NCBI RefSeq assembly: GCF_024345575.1 | Contig: NZ_JAGQBJ010000006.1 | Coordinates: 1 to 64,000 of the forward strand | Reading direction: 5' to 3' | From: Cyanobium sp. Morenito 9A2 | Lineage (GTDB): Bacteria > Cyanobacteriota > Cyanobacteriia > PCC-6307 > Cyanobiaceae | Length of the DNA: 64,000 nucleotides | Part shown: in pieces, positions 8,844 through 17,234 of the stretch | Layout: each line of letters starts with the position of its first letter | How positions within the stretch are numbered: the stretch's first letter is position 1 | Translations under genes and position numbers: made by a program | The notes under the pieces: model-generated | Database searches by the model: none | Seen by the model: only the letters and a program-made list of their open reading frames with translations | Told to the model about the DNA's origin: nothing

Positions 8844-9590
8844 ATGACGGCCTCCCCCCCCGCCAAGGAAACCATCCTCGTTGTCGATGACGAGGCCAGC
8901 ATCCGCCGCATCCTCGAAACCCGGTTGTCGATGATCGGCTATCAGGTCATCACCGCCTGTGATGGCGTTGAAGCGCTCGAGGCCTTCCGGCGGGTCACCC
9001 CCGATCTGGTGGTGCTCGACGTGATGATGCCCAAGCTCGACGGCTACGGCGTCTGCCAGGAGCTGCGCAAGGAATCGGACGTGCCGATCGTGATGCTCAC
9101 CGCCCTCGGCGATGTGGCTGACCGGATCACCGGCCTGGAGCTGGGCGCCGACGATTACGTGGTCAAACCGTTCAGCCCCAAGGAACTGGAGGCGCGCATC
9201 CGCTGCGTCCTGCGCCGGGTCGACAAGGAGCAGGTGGCTGGCATCCCCAACTCCGGGGTGATCCAGGTCAGTGACCTCCGCATCGACACCAACAAGCGCC
9301 AGGTGTACCGGGGCGACGAGCGCATCCGGCTCACCGGTATGGAGTTCAGTCTGCTGGAGCTGCTGGTGAGCAAGTCGGGCGAACCGTTCAGCCGCGGTGA
9401 AATCCTCAAGGAGGTATGGGGTTACACCCCCGAGCGTCATGTGGACACCCGGGTGGTGGATGTCCACATCTCGCGCCTGCGCTCGAAATTGGAGGATGAT
9501 CCAGCCAACCCCGAGCTGATCCTCACGGCCCGGGGAACGGGATACCTGTTCCAGCGCATTGTCGATGCCGTTGCCTCCGAAGGAGCCTGA
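8844..9590 (+). CDS. rpaB: OmpR-type response regulator RpaB
   Basis: RpaB is the essential high-light and redox-linked regulator of photosystem genes that binds HLR1 elements. The 248-residue protein has a receiver domain with acidic residues Asp15-Asp16, phospho-acceptor Asp59 (VVLDVMMPK), Lys in YVVKPFSPKELEARI, and a PhoB-type winged helix ending LTARGTGYLFQRIV. The linker and the sequence PERHVDTRVVDVHISRLRSKLED are characteristic of RpaB. The upstream intergenic region contains one GTTACAA half-site on the minus strand (about 8821-8827), which might allow autoregulation. Its 3' end overlaps plsX. Confidence 0.95.
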   Translation: MTASPPAKETILVVDDEASIRRILETRLSMIGYQVITACDGVEALEAFRRVTPDLVVLDVMMPKLDGYGVCQELRKESDVPIVMLTALGDVADRITGLELGADDYVVKPFSPKELEARIRCVLRRVDKEQVAGIPNSGVIQVSDLRIDTNKRQVYRGDERIRLTGMEFSLLELLVSKSGEPFSRGEILKEVWGYTPERHVDTRVVDVHISRLRSKLEDDPANPELILTARGTGYLFQRIVDAVASEGA

Positions 9591-10965
9591 GTTCAACCCC
9601 CTTCCCGCCACCCGCCGCGTGAAGCCCAGCCGGGCGATCCGCCGGCTGGTGATCTGGTATCGCCGCAACGCGGCCGTCACCTCCTTGGTGGGCACGGCCA
9701 CCTCGGCCGCCAACACCGCCGGCTCGATGGCGAACACCGCTGGATCGGTGGCGGGTTCAGTGGCGAACACCGCTGGCTCAGTGGCCGGCTCGGTGCTCCA
9801 GCCCCTGGTGTTCGATCCCCTGCGGCGCCTCCAACACGGCCCCGGTGCTGGCGAGACGCCCATCCGTGAAGGAGAGCGCCTCTGGGTAGCGGTCGATGGC
9901 ATGGGCGGCGACCACGCCCCGGGACCGATTTTGGAGGGTTGCCTTGAGGCCGTGCGCCGGCTGCCCCTGCGCATCCGCTTCGTGGCCGAAACCGAACCCA
10001 CCCAAGCAGCGGTGGCGTCCCTGGGCCTGGAGCGGGAGCTGCAGGAGGCCCTGCAGGCCGGGCTGATCGTGCTCGTGCCCAGCGGGCCCTCGGTGGGGAT
10101 GCACGAGGAGGCCACCGTGGTGCGGCGCAAGCGCGAAGCCAGCATCAACCTGGCCATGGACCTGGTGAAGGCAGGGGAGGCCACGGCCGTCTACTCCGCC
10201 GGCAACTCCGGGGCCGTGATGGCCTCGGCGATCTTCCGGCTGGGGCGGCTGGCCGGGATTGACCGGCCGGCGATCGGCGCCCTGTTCCCCACCAAAGACC
10301 CAGCCCGCTCAGTGCTGGTGCTGGATGTGGGCGCCAACATGGACAGCAAGCCCGCCTGGTTGCACCAATTCGCCCTGCTGGGCTCGATCTACAGCCGCGA
10401 CGTGCTCCAGGTGAGCCAGCCCCGGGTGGGTCTGCTCAACATCGGCGAGGAGGAATGCAAGGGCAACGAGCTCGCCCAGCGCACCTATCCGCTGCTGGCC
10501 GAGGAGCCGCGCCTGCACTTCGCCGGCAACTGCGAGGGCCGCGAGGTGCTCTCCGGCGACTTCGACGTGGTGGTCTGCGACGGCTTCACGGGCAACGTGC
10601 TGCTGAAATTCCTCGAATCGGTGGGCAGCGTGCTGCTCGATGTGCTGCGGGCCGAACTGCCCCGGGGGCGGAGGGGCAAGGTGGGTTCCGCCTTCCTGCG
10701 CTCCAACCTGGTGCGCATCAAGAAGCGCCTCGACCACGCCGAGCACGGCGGTGCCCTGCTGCTCGGGGTCAACGGCATCTGCGTGATCGGCCATGGCAGC
10801 AGCAAGGCCCTGTCCGTGGTGAGTGCCCTGCGCCTCGCCCACTCGGCCGCCAGCCATGGCGTGATGGACGACCTCCACCAACTGAGCACCGAATCAGCCA
10901 GCACTGCCGCTTCGGGCGCCGGCAGCTCCGCCAGCTCCAGTCCAGCCCCCACCGCCTCTGCCTGA
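9565..10965 (+). CDS. plsX: Phosphate acyltransferase PlsX with a long N-terminal extension
   Basis: PlsX makes acyl-phosphate from acyl-ACP for the first step of phospholipid synthesis. The enzyme core starts near residue 104 (LWVAVDGMGGDHAP) and contains PSGPSVGMHEE, SAGNSGAVMA and CDGFTGNVLLK, all family motifs. The first 100 or so residues are extra: a basic segment (SRAIRRLVIWYRRN), then a Ser/Gly/Ala stretch with NTAGS at about residues 50, 57 and 68, then LQPLVFDPLRRLQ. The C-terminus ends in a Ser/Ala-rich tail. The ATG at 9565 overlaps the end of rpaB by 26 bases, and a TTG at 9559 is an alternative. It leads the cluster plsX-fabH-fabD-plsC. Confidence 0.93.
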   Translation: MPLPPKEPEFNPLPATRRVKPSRAIRRLVIWYRRNAAVTSLVGTATSAANTAGSMANTAGSVAGSVANTAGSVAGSVLQPLVFDPLRRLQHGPGAGETPIREGERLWVAVDGMGGDHAPGPILEGCLEAVRRLPLRIRFVAETEPTQAAVASLGLERELQEALQAGLIVLVPSGPSVGMHEEATVVRRKREASINLAMDLVKAGEATAVYSAGNSGAVMASAIFRLGRLAGIDRPAIGALFPTKDPARSVLVLDVGANMDSKPAWLHQFALLGSIYSRDVLQVSQPRVGLLNIGEEECKGNELAQRTYPLLAEEPRLHFAGNCEGREVLSGDFDVVVCDGFTGNVLLKFLESVGSVLLDVLRAELPRGRRGKVGSAFLRSNLVRIKKRLDHAEHGGALLLGVNGICVIGHGSSKALSVVSALRLAHSAASHGVMDDLHQLSTESASTAASGAGSSASSSPAPTASA

Positions 10966-11034
10966 ACGGGGGAGTGCAAGGGCGGCCGTGGGGCCATGGC
11001 CTGTGATTGACTGACCCGATCTGGGTCGGATCAG

Positions 11035-12054
11035 GTGTCGCTCGGCCAACGGGGCTCAGGGATGGCACTGGTGGGCTGCGGCAGCGGGCTGCCCCTCCAC
11101 AGCCTCAGCAACGACGACCTCAGCGCACGGGTCGACACCAACGACGACTGGATCCGCAGCCGCACAGGGATCGGCGCGCGGCGGGTGGCAGGCCCAGGCG
11201 AATCGCTCACAACCCTCGCCCTGGCGGCCTCCCGTGGGGCCCTGGAGCAGGCCGGCTGGGCGGCCGAGGAACTGGATCTGATTCTGCTGGCCACCTCCAG
11301 CCCCGATGATCTGTTCGGCAGCGCCCCGCGGATCCAAGGGCTGCTCGGGGCGCACCGGGCCGTGGCCTTTGATCTCACCGCCGCCTGCAGCGGCTTTCTG
11401 TTCGCACTGGTCACCGCCAGCCAGTACCTCCGCGCCGGGACCTTCAAGAAGGCCCTCGTGATCGGCGCCGATCAGCTCAGCCGCTGGGTTGACTGGAATG
11501 ACCGGCGCACGTGCGTGCTCTTTGGCGACGGGGCCGGCGCCGTGGCGGTGGAGGCCTGCGCTCCCGATGCCGACGGTCTGCTGGGGTTCCGCCTGCGCTC
11601 AGACGGCCGCCGTGCCGACTGCCTCACCCTGGCCCAGAGCAGGGAGCGCCAGCCCCTGGTCGGGGAGTTCAGCGCCCAGGTGGGCGGGTTCGCTCCGATT
11701 GCTATGAACGGCCAGGAGGTCTACAAGTTCGCCGTGCGCGAGGTGCCTGCCGTGCTCCAAGAGCTGCTGGCCGAAACAGGCACCGAAGCAGACCAACTCG
11801 ACTGGCTGCTGCTGCACCAGGCCAACCAGCGCATCCTGGATGCCGTGGCCGAGCGCTTTGCCATCCCTAACGAGCGCGTGCTCAGCAACCTGGCCGCCTA
11901 CGGCAACACCTCAGCCGCCACGATTCCGTTGATGTTGCAGGAGGCGGTGGCCGATGGCCGGGTGCAGCCCGGCCATCTGCTGGCCAGCAGCGGTTTCGGA
12001 GCCGGCCTGAGCTGGGGGGCGGCCCTGCTGCGCTGGCAGGGCCCCAAGGGCTGA
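11035..12054 (+). CDS. fabH: 3-oxoacyl-ACP synthase III (KAS III)
   Basis: FabH condenses acetyl-CoA with malonyl-ACP to start fatty acid synthesis. The protein shows the catalytic triad: Cys in FDLTAACSGF, His in LLHQANQRI and Asn in AAYGNTSAA. The substrate-gate region DWIRSRTGIGARR and the C-terminal SSGFGAGLSWGA are also present. GTG at 11035 gives 339 residues. An ATG at 11062 (MALVGCGSGLP) gives 330 and fits the beginning of the conserved fold equally well, so the start is open. It sits between plsX and fabD on the same strand. Confidence 0.95.
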   Translation: MSLGQRGSGMALVGCGSGLPLHSLSNDDLSARVDTNDDWIRSRTGIGARRVAGPGESLTTLALAASRGALEQAGWAAEELDLILLATSSPDDLFGSAPRIQGLLGAHRAVAFDLTAACSGFLFALVTASQYLRAGTFKKALVIGADQLSRWVDWNDRRTCVLFGDGAGAVAVEACAPDADGLLGFRLRSDGRRADCLTLAQSRERQPLVGEFSAQVGGFAPIAMNGQEVYKFAVREVPAVLQELLAETGTEADQLDWLLLHQANQRILDAVAERFAIPNERVLSNLAAYGNTSAATIPLMLQEAVADGRVQPGHLLASSGFGAGLSWGAALLRWQGPKG

Positions 12055-12099
12055 GGCGGCCACCTCCTACGCTCCAGCCCAGCCGTTTCCTGAGTCTCT

Positions 12100-12999
12100 A
12101 TGGGTATCGCCTGGGTCTTCCCCGGTCAGGGGTCGCAGAAGCTGGGCATGGCGGCCCCGCTGCTCGATCTCCCCGGCGCCCGGGAGCGCTTCCACCAAGC
12201 CTCCGAACTGCTGGGTCGCGATCTGCTCGCCATCGTCAGCGGTGAGGGGTTAGAGCAGGCGGGTGAGCCCAGCGATCTCAACGACACCAGCAACACCCAA
12301 CCGGCCCTGTTCGTGGTCGAGAGCCTGCTGGTGGATGCCCTCAAGGCCCAAGGTCGCAGCCCCCAGCTGGTGGCGGGCCACAGCCTGGGGGAACTGGTGG
12401 CCCTCTATGCCTCTGGGGTTTTTGATGCCCCCACCGGCCTGGCCTTGATGCAGCGCCGCAGTGAACTGATGGCCGCCGCCGAAGGCGGTGCCATGACCGC
12501 CCTGATCGGCTTCGATCGCTCCGAACTCGAGGCGCTGGTGGCGGCCAGTGATGGGGTGGTGATTGCCAATGACAACAGCAACGCCCAGGTGGTGCTGTCC
12601 GGTACACCCGAGGCGGTGGCGGCTGTCAGCGGGAAGGTCCGCAGCCGACGGGCCGTCCCCCTGGCGGTGTCCGGGGCCTTCCACTCGCCCTTCATGAACG
12701 AGGCAGCTGCCGCCTTCGCCGAGCTGCTCGAGCAAGTTCCCTTTGCCGACGCCACCATCCCCGTGCTCAGCAACATCGATCCCATCCCCGCCACGGACGG
12801 CGCCGTGCTCAAGCAGCGCCTATGCCAGCAGATGGTGAGCGGGGTGCGCTGGCGCGAAACCATGGAGCAACTTGGGGCCGAGGGCGTCAACACCGTGGTG
12901 GAGATCGGTCCGGGCCACGTGCTCAGCGGCCTGATCAAGCGGAGCCTCGCCGGGGTCACCGTGACCCAGATCGCCGGCAGCGCCGACCTGGGGGTGTGA
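12100..12999 (+). CDS. fabD: Malonyl-CoA:ACP transacylase
   Basis: FabD loads malonyl groups onto acyl carrier protein for chain elongation. The 299-residue protein starts MGIAWVFPGQGSQKLGM. It has the nucleophile elbow GHSLGE with catalytic Ser, the conserved Arg in LMQRRSELM, and the catalytic His in VSGAFHSPFM, followed by NIDPIPATDG and a terminal GPGHVLSGLIKR. Length and motif order are standard. Its stop overlaps the plsC start by four bases (GTGA), so the two are translationally coupled. Confidence 0.96.
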   Translation: MGIAWVFPGQGSQKLGMAAPLLDLPGARERFHQASELLGRDLLAIVSGEGLEQAGEPSDLNDTSNTQPALFVVESLLVDALKAQGRSPQLVAGHSLGELVALYASGVFDAPTGLALMQRRSELMAAAEGGAMTALIGFDRSELEALVAASDGVVIANDNSNAQVVLSGTPEAVAAVSGKVRSRRAVPLAVSGAFHSPFMNEAAAAFAELLEQVPFADATIPVLSNIDPIPATDGAVLKQRLCQQMVSGVRWRETMEQLGAEGVNTVVEIGPGHVLSGLIKRSLAGVTVTQIAGSADLGV

Positions 13000-13757
13000 G
13001 GGAGCACCTGCGCCGCCTCGGCCGACGACCTCGCGCCAGTGGCCGCCCCGGGCTGCTGACACCGCGTCCCAGCCTCACCTACCGGCTGATCAGCTATCTG
13101 CTGGTGTTTCCTGTGTTCCGACTGCTGTTTCGGGGCCGCATCCTCGGCAAGGAGAACGTGCCCATGGAGGGGGCACTGGTGGTGGTGGCGAACCACGGCT
13201 CCCATCTCGATCCACCCCTGCTGGGCCATGCCCTGGGGCGGCCAGTGGCGTTCATGGCCAAGGCCGAGTTGTTCAAGGTGCCACTGCTGGGCCGGATCAT
13301 CCGCGCCTGCGGCGCCTACCCGGTGAGCCGCGGCGCCAGCGATCGCGAGGCGATCCGCACCGCCACCGACCGTCTGGCGGAGGGCTGGGCCACCGGGGTG
13401 TTCATCGACGGCAGCCGCCAGGTCGATGGGCGGGTCAACGCCCCCCTGCCGGGGGCGGCGCTGCTGGCGGCCCGGGCAGGGGTGCCGCTGCTGCCCGTGG
13501 CCATCCTCAACACCTACCGGGCCCTCGGCACAGGCCAGGGCTGGCCGCGGCTGGTGCCGGTCCAGATCCGCATCGGCACGCCCATCCCGCCGCCGGCCTC
13601 CAGGCGCCGCGCCGATCTCGATGGGACCACGGCCACCGTCCAGGCCCAGATCAATGCCCTGCTCGACCAGGGCCTGCTGAGGGGAGCAGAACACCGGGCG
13701 GCCTTGCCCCCCACGAGCGCAGGTCCCGACCCGTCAGCACCCACACCAGAGCCCTGA
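12996..13757 (+). CDS. plsC: 1-acyl-sn-glycerol-3-phosphate acyltransferase
   Basis: PlsC acylates lysophosphatidic acid to phosphatidic acid at the membrane. The 253-residue product has a hydrophobic N-terminal segment (YRLISYLLVFPVFRLLF), the HX4D catalytic motif in NHGSHLDP and the glycerol-phosphate site in FIDGSRQVDG. I take the GTG at 12996, which overlaps the fabD stop as GTGA. The C-terminal 25 residues (Pro/Ser-rich) lie over the 3' end of the opposite-strand ydcF-like gene, a 107-base convergent overlap. The phospholipid cluster plsX-fabH-fabD-plsC ends here. Confidence 0.92.
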   Translation: MREHLRRLGRRPRASGRPGLLTPRPSLTYRLISYLLVFPVFRLLFRGRILGKENVPMEGALVVVANHGSHLDPPLLGHALGRPVAFMAKAELFKVPLLGRIIRACGAYPVSRGASDREAIRTATDRLAEGWATGVFIDGSRQVDGRVNAPLPGAALLAARAGVPLLPVAILNTYRALGTGQGWPRLVPVQIRIGTPIPPPASRRRADLDGTTATVQAQINALLDQGLLRGAEHRAALPPTSAGPDPSAPTPEP

Positions 13758-14343
13758 ACCCATCTCCCCACACCTTGCGCCGCCCTTCCGGATGACAGCG
13801 GCTTCCGCAGGGCACCGCCACGGGGGTGAGGTGGATGCCGCGGCTGCCGGCCACGATGCGCCCGATCAGCAGAGCCCGGTTCATGTGGTCACTGCTGGTG
13901 ACCAGCAGCGCATGGCGCACACGGGAGCGCTTGAGCTCATCCACCAGGGAGGTGAAATTGGTGAGCGTGTCGCGGGCGCGGTAATCCAGTTGGAACTGGC
14001 TCCGGCGCAGCCCCTCGTTGGCGAACAGCCACTGGGCGTATTCGGGATTGCTGCCACCGCTGACCACCACCGGCAGGCCGTAACGGCGGGCCAGCCGTCC
14101 GGCCTCCTCCTCCCGCGCCACATCGCCCCCCAGCACCAGGATCATCTGGGGAGAAGGGGGCTGGGGCAGCCAGAGCCCCCGGGACATCCAGAGCAAAGCA
14201 CCGGCCCCCAGGGCCAGCAACCAGCGCCGTCCGCGGCGACGGCGGCGGGGCCGCTGCTGGGCGCGCTCCCGTTCCGGTTGGGGACGCCGCCGGCGGCGGG
14301 GCGGCCTGGAACGCGGTGGCAACGGGGAAGGCGAGGCCGTCAT
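13651..14343 (-). CDS. YdcF/DUF218 family membrane-anchored protein
   Basis: The 230-residue protein has a strikingly Arg/Pro-rich N-terminus (about 40 residues, basic and cytoplasmic), one membrane segment (WLLALGAGALLWM, about 41-57) and a DUF218/YdcF domain. That domain is seen in ILVLGGDVAREEEAGRLA, PVVVSGGSNPEYA, ARDTLTNF and ALLVTSSDHMNRA. Relatives (SanA, YdcF, ElyC) act in envelope biogenesis or bind adenosyl groups; the substrate here is unknown. Its ATG overlaps the tsaB stop (ATGA), making the operon ycf34-tsaB-ydcF. The last 36 codons overlap plsC antisense, and the Pro/Gly-rich C-terminus beyond about residue 205 may be an incidental extension. Confidence 0.85.
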   Translation of the reverse strand: MTASPSPLPPRSRPPRRRRRPQPERERAQQRPRRRRRGRRWLLALGAGALLWMSRGLWLPQPPSPQMILVLGGDVAREEEAGRLARRYGLPVVVSGGSNPEYAQWLFANEGLRRSQFQLDYRARDTLTNFTSLVDELKRSRVRHALLVTSSDHMNRALLIGRIVAGSRGIHLTPVAVPCGSRCHPEGRRKVWGDGFRALVWVLTGRDLRSWGARPPGVLLPSAGPGRAGH

Positions 14344-14993
14344 CCGCGGGGCTCCACCGGACTGGTGGGGTAGAGGGGCAGCACCACCTGCCAGGGGGCG
14401 GGCCGCTGGGCCTGGGCCGCCTCAGCGGCGATCGCCAGCAGTTGCGCCGCATCCGCCGCCGCCGCCACCTGCGCCTCCAGCCGGGGGCCACGGCCAAGCC
14501 CCTGCTCGGAATCAAAAAAGCGCGGCGCCAGGTGTTCGCGCACCCCACCTGGCGAGGTCGGATCGGCACCGTAGAGACCGGCCACCAACCCATGGCGGGG
14601 GAGGGTCTGCACCACCGCAAAGCGCTCGGCAGCGGCCTCACTCACCCCCTGGGCCCGCAGGCGGCGGGCGATCAGCAGAAAACTGCCCACCCCGTGGAGG
14701 GGGATCGCCAGTTGCTGGGCCAGGGTGCGGGCCATCACCACGGTCAGCCGGGTTCCCGTGAAGCCGCCTGGCCCGGTGGCCACCGCCAGCCGGCTGATCT
14801 CCCGCCACCTTGCCGCCGGCAGCACCTGCTCCACACACGAGAACAGCTCGGTCGAGAGCGCTCGCCCGAGGGGGAACTCCAGCACGCGCAGCGATGACCC
14901 GGCCGGCGAGGTCGGAGCCAACTCCTGGAGGCCCACGGCGAGGGTGTCGCTGGAACTGTGCAGGGCCAACAGCACGGTTGCCTTCGCGCTCAT
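14340..14993 (-). CDS. tsaB: tRNA threonylcarbamoyladenosine biosynthesis protein TsaB
   Basis: TsaB is the scaffold partner of TsaD and TsaE in making t6A at position 37 of ANN-decoding tRNAs. The 217-residue protein begins MSAKATVLLALHSSSDTLAVGL and has the ASKHA-type glycine signature ATGPGGFTGTRL. The ATG at 14993 is chosen because it overlaps the ycf34 stop as ATGA; an in-frame TTG four codons upstream is less likely. The C-terminus runs into the coupled ydcF-like gene. Confidence 0.9.
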   Translation of the reverse strand: MSAKATVLLALHSSSDTLAVGLQELAPTSPAGSSLRVLEFPLGRALSTELFSCVEQVLPAARWREISRLAVATGPGGFTGTRLTVVMARTLAQQLAIPLHGVGSFLLIARRLRAQGVSEAAAERFAVVQTLPRHGLVAGLYGADPTSPGGVREHLAPRFFDSEQGLGRGPRLEAQVAAAADAAQLLAIAAEAAQAQRPAPWQVVLPLYPTSPVEPRG

Positions 14994-15241
14994 GAGGGCA
15001 GGCAAGCACCCGGGCGCAGCCTTCGCCAGCGGCCGGGCTCAGCGCGAAAGCTGGCGCAGCCACGCACATCCCACTCAACCCCAACGCCATCAGCGGCCAG
15101 ATCGATCACCTGAATGTGGATGCGAGGGTCGATGGGCGCCACATCGGGAGAGGAGCTCAGGTGAGGGACGCCATGCTGGCGCTCAACCGCGTGGTAAGCC
15201 TGGCAACGGTCGACCCAGTGGCAATCGACGCAGATGCACAT
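14990..15241 (-). CDS. ycf34: Iron-sulfur protein Ycf34
   Basis: Ycf34 is a small cyanobacterial and plastid protein reported to bind an Fe-S cluster and to influence photosynthetic electron transport. The 83-residue product begins MCICVDCHWVDRCQAYHAVE, with the conserved cysteines Cys2, Cys4, Cys7 and Cys13, then HGVPHL and GVEWDVRGCASF. Starting at ATG 15241 places these cysteines exactly as in the family. The start codon shares the CATG palindrome with the start of the opposite-strand tRNA nucleotidyltransferase gene. It is first in the ycf34-tsaB-ydcF operon. Confidence 0.93.
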   Translation of the reverse strand: MCICVDCHWVDRCQAYHAVERQHGVPHLSSSPDVAPIDPRIHIQVIDLAADGVGVEWDVRGCASFRAEPGRWRRLRPGACLPS

Positions 15242-16514
15242 GCCACCCTGCCCTGCAGATCGACCCATTCTGGGGTCAGAGGCGGCCGCGGAGCTGTGGC
15301 TGTCGCTGGCGCCCGGGGGCTGGCCCCTGCCCTGGCAGGCCTTGCCGGCCGGTACGGCCCTGGTGGGGGGCGCCGTCCGCGATGGCCTTCTGGGGCGCCT
15401 AGGCGCGCGGCCCGATCTGGATCTGGTGGTGGGCGTCGAGGCGATCGCCCTCTGCCGCCAGCTGGCCGAACGCTTCGGCGGTCACGCGGTGGTGCTGGAT
15501 CAGGAACGCTCCATCGCCCGCTTGGTGATCCGTGGCTGGACCGTGGACCTGGCCCGGCAGGTGGGAGACAGCCTGGAGGACGACCTGCGCCGCCGGGACT
15601 TCAGGCTGAATGCCCTCGCCCTGCCCCTGGCGGCTGAAACCGCCTTGGTGGACCCCACCGGTGGCCTGGGGGATCTGCGGCGGCGCCAGGTGGTGGCCGT
15701 GAGCGAGGCCAACCTGCTCGATGATCCGCTGCGCCTGCTGCGCGGGGTGCGGCTGGCCAGCCAACTCGACTTCTCTTTGGAGGAGAGCACCCTCGCCTGG
15801 ATCCACCAACACCATGGCCGCCTGCGGGAGGTGGCACCGGAGCGGGTGCTGGGGGAACTGGAGAAACTGGCGGCCAGCCCCCTGGGTCACAGGGGCCTCG
15901 CCCTGGCGGGCACCACTGGCCTGCTGCAGCCCTGGACCAGCGCCGCCCCAGCCGCCCATCTGGAGTCCCTCAGCCGCGAACGGGCCTTCGCCTGCGGCCT
16001 TACCCAAGAGGAGGCCAACGACGCCCTGCCCCTGGCCCGCCTGGCCGCCCTGTGCGATGGCGCCGCCTTGGATCACCTGCGCAGCAGCCGGAAGCTGCAG
16101 GGCCGCTGCGGGCGGCTTCGCCGCTGGCGGCAGCGGCTGGGGGCCTCGGCCCGGCAGGCGGCAGCGGCCCTGGGGGCCATGGGCGAAGCGGAACGGCTGG
16201 CGCTGCATCGTCAACTGGAGGGGGAGCTGCCTGCCCTGGCCTTGCAATTGCCACCAGACCTGGGGCAGGTCTGGATGGCGCGCTGGCGCGATCCGAGCGA
16301 CCCCCTGTTCCACCCCCGGTCACCTCTCGATGGGCGCCGCCTGCAGCACGGGCTGGGCCTGGCCGCCTCCCCCCAGCTCGGCGCACTGATCGACCACCTC
16401 ACCTTGGAGCGGGCCTTCGGACGCCTCGGGGGCGAGGCCGGGGCCTTGGCGGCGGCACAACGGTGGTTAGTGCGACAGACAAGTGCTGGATTGAAGGTCC
16501 CGCGCCGTGATTAA
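15240..16514 (+). CDS. tRNA nucleotidyltransferase / poly(A) polymerase family protein
   Basis: Members add or repair the 3' CCA of tRNAs, or polyadenylate RNA. The 424-residue protein has the class II head motif LVGGAVRDGLLGR, the DxD metal site in RPDLDLVV, the B-motif RRRDFRLNALAL with DPTGGLGDL, and the RRxxR-like DDPLRLLRGVRLASQLDF. The C-terminal half (from about 215) is helical and Ala/Arg-rich, without an HD domain. The ATG at 15240 overlaps the ycf34 start codon head-to-head; an ATG at 15234 adds two residues. Some cyanobacteria split CCA addition between two enzymes, so A-adding or CC-adding specificity cannot be told from sequence. Confidence 0.88.
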   Translation: MPPCPADRPILGSEAAAELWLSLAPGGWPLPWQALPAGTALVGGAVRDGLLGRLGARPDLDLVVGVEAIALCRQLAERFGGHAVVLDQERSIARLVIRGWTVDLARQVGDSLEDDLRRRDFRLNALALPLAAETALVDPTGGLGDLRRRQVVAVSEANLLDDPLRLLRGVRLASQLDFSLEESTLAWIHQHHGRLREVAPERVLGELEKLAASPLGHRGLALAGTTGLLQPWTSAAPAAHLESLSRERAFACGLTQEEANDALPLARLAALCDGAALDHLRSSRKLQGRCGRLRRWRQRLGASARQAAAALGAMGEAERLALHRQLEGELPALALQLPPDLGQVWMARWRDPSDPLFHPRSPLDGRRLQHGLGLAASPQLGALIDHLTLERAFGRLGGEAGALAAAQRWLVRQTSAGLKVPRRD

Positions 16515-16670
16515 CTGCTGTGGCAAAGGCGAATCAAACTGCCTGATTCAGGCTGAAGGATTCAGTTGGGACCTGCTTCGCGGGTCCACTCCGGTCGCAG
16601 CGGCCCCTGTTTCTGCCCTGACGCCCACCTCCTTTGGTCACCCCCCAACCCTTCCCCTCCCATCCTCTCC

Positions 16671-17096
16671 ATGAGCGTTCGTCTGTACGTCGGCAACTTG
16701 CCGCAGAGCTTTGATTCCAAGGAGCTCGACGCTCTCTTCACCGCGGTGGGCGAGGGGGTCCGCTTCAAGGCCGTGCAAGACCGGGAAACCGGCGCCAGCC
16801 GTGGCTTCGGCTTCGCCAACGTGGACAACGAGGCCATCGCCGATGCCGTGATCGAACAACTCAACGGCCGCGACTTCGGCGGCAACGCCCTGCGCATCGA
16901 GCGCTCCGAGCGCAAGGACACCCGCCCCGGCACGGTCGACCGCCGGCCCGGCGCCGCCCCCTCGACCGTGGCCCGCAAGGCGATCAACAAGGTGGTGCAC
17001 AGCGACAGCATCGAGGAAGGGGCCCCCGACCCCCGCTGGGCCGGGGAACTGGCCAAGCTCAAGTCGCTGCTTGACAATCAGAAGGCGGCGGTCTGA
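16671..17096 (+). CDS. RNA-binding protein with one RRM domain (Rbp type)
   Basis: Cyanobacterial Rbp proteins bind RNA in cold adaptation and in mRNA localisation near thylakoids. The 141-residue product starts MSVRLYVGNLPQSF. It has RNP2 (LYVGNL) and RNP1 (RGFGFANV) and a complete RRM over about residues 2-80. The tail (about 80-141) is Arg-rich then helical (WAGELAKLKSLLDNQ), unlike the glycine-rich tail of type I Rbps. The ATG at 16671 is chosen at the RRM boundary. The 156-base leader holds nothing I recognise. A strong terminator follows at 17140. Confidence 0.92.
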   Translation: MSVRLYVGNLPQSFDSKELDALFTAVGEGVRFKAVQDRETGASRGFGFANVDNEAIADAVIEQLNGRDFGGNALRIERSERKDTRPGTVDRRPGAAPSTVARKAINKVVHSDSIEEGAPDPRWAGELAKLKSLLDNQKAAV

Positions 17097-17139
17097 ACCT
17101 GGCCAAGGCCCTCTGGCCGTCCACTGTTTCATCAACGAA

Positions 17140-17175
17140 CCCCCGAACCGGCGATCCACCGGTTCGGGGGTTTTT
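17140..17175 (+). terminator. Strong rho-independent terminator after the RNA-binding protein gene
   Basis: A perfect 12-base-pair stem, CCCCCGAACCGG (17140-17151) with CCGGTTCGGGGG (17159-17170), closes a seven-base loop and is followed by TTTTT (17171-17175). It also stands at the convergent boundary with the small membrane protein gene on the other strand. Confidence 0.95.
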
Positions 17176-17234
17176 CCGTCCAGCCGCACTGTTGGCGTCC
17201 AATCCTGCGGTCGTTCGAGGAGGAAGGCTCGCTC

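Noticed and set aside
8751-10184. Upstream extension of the radA frame on the minus strand
   Set aside because: It is antisense to rpaB and plsX; radA begins at the zinc finger.
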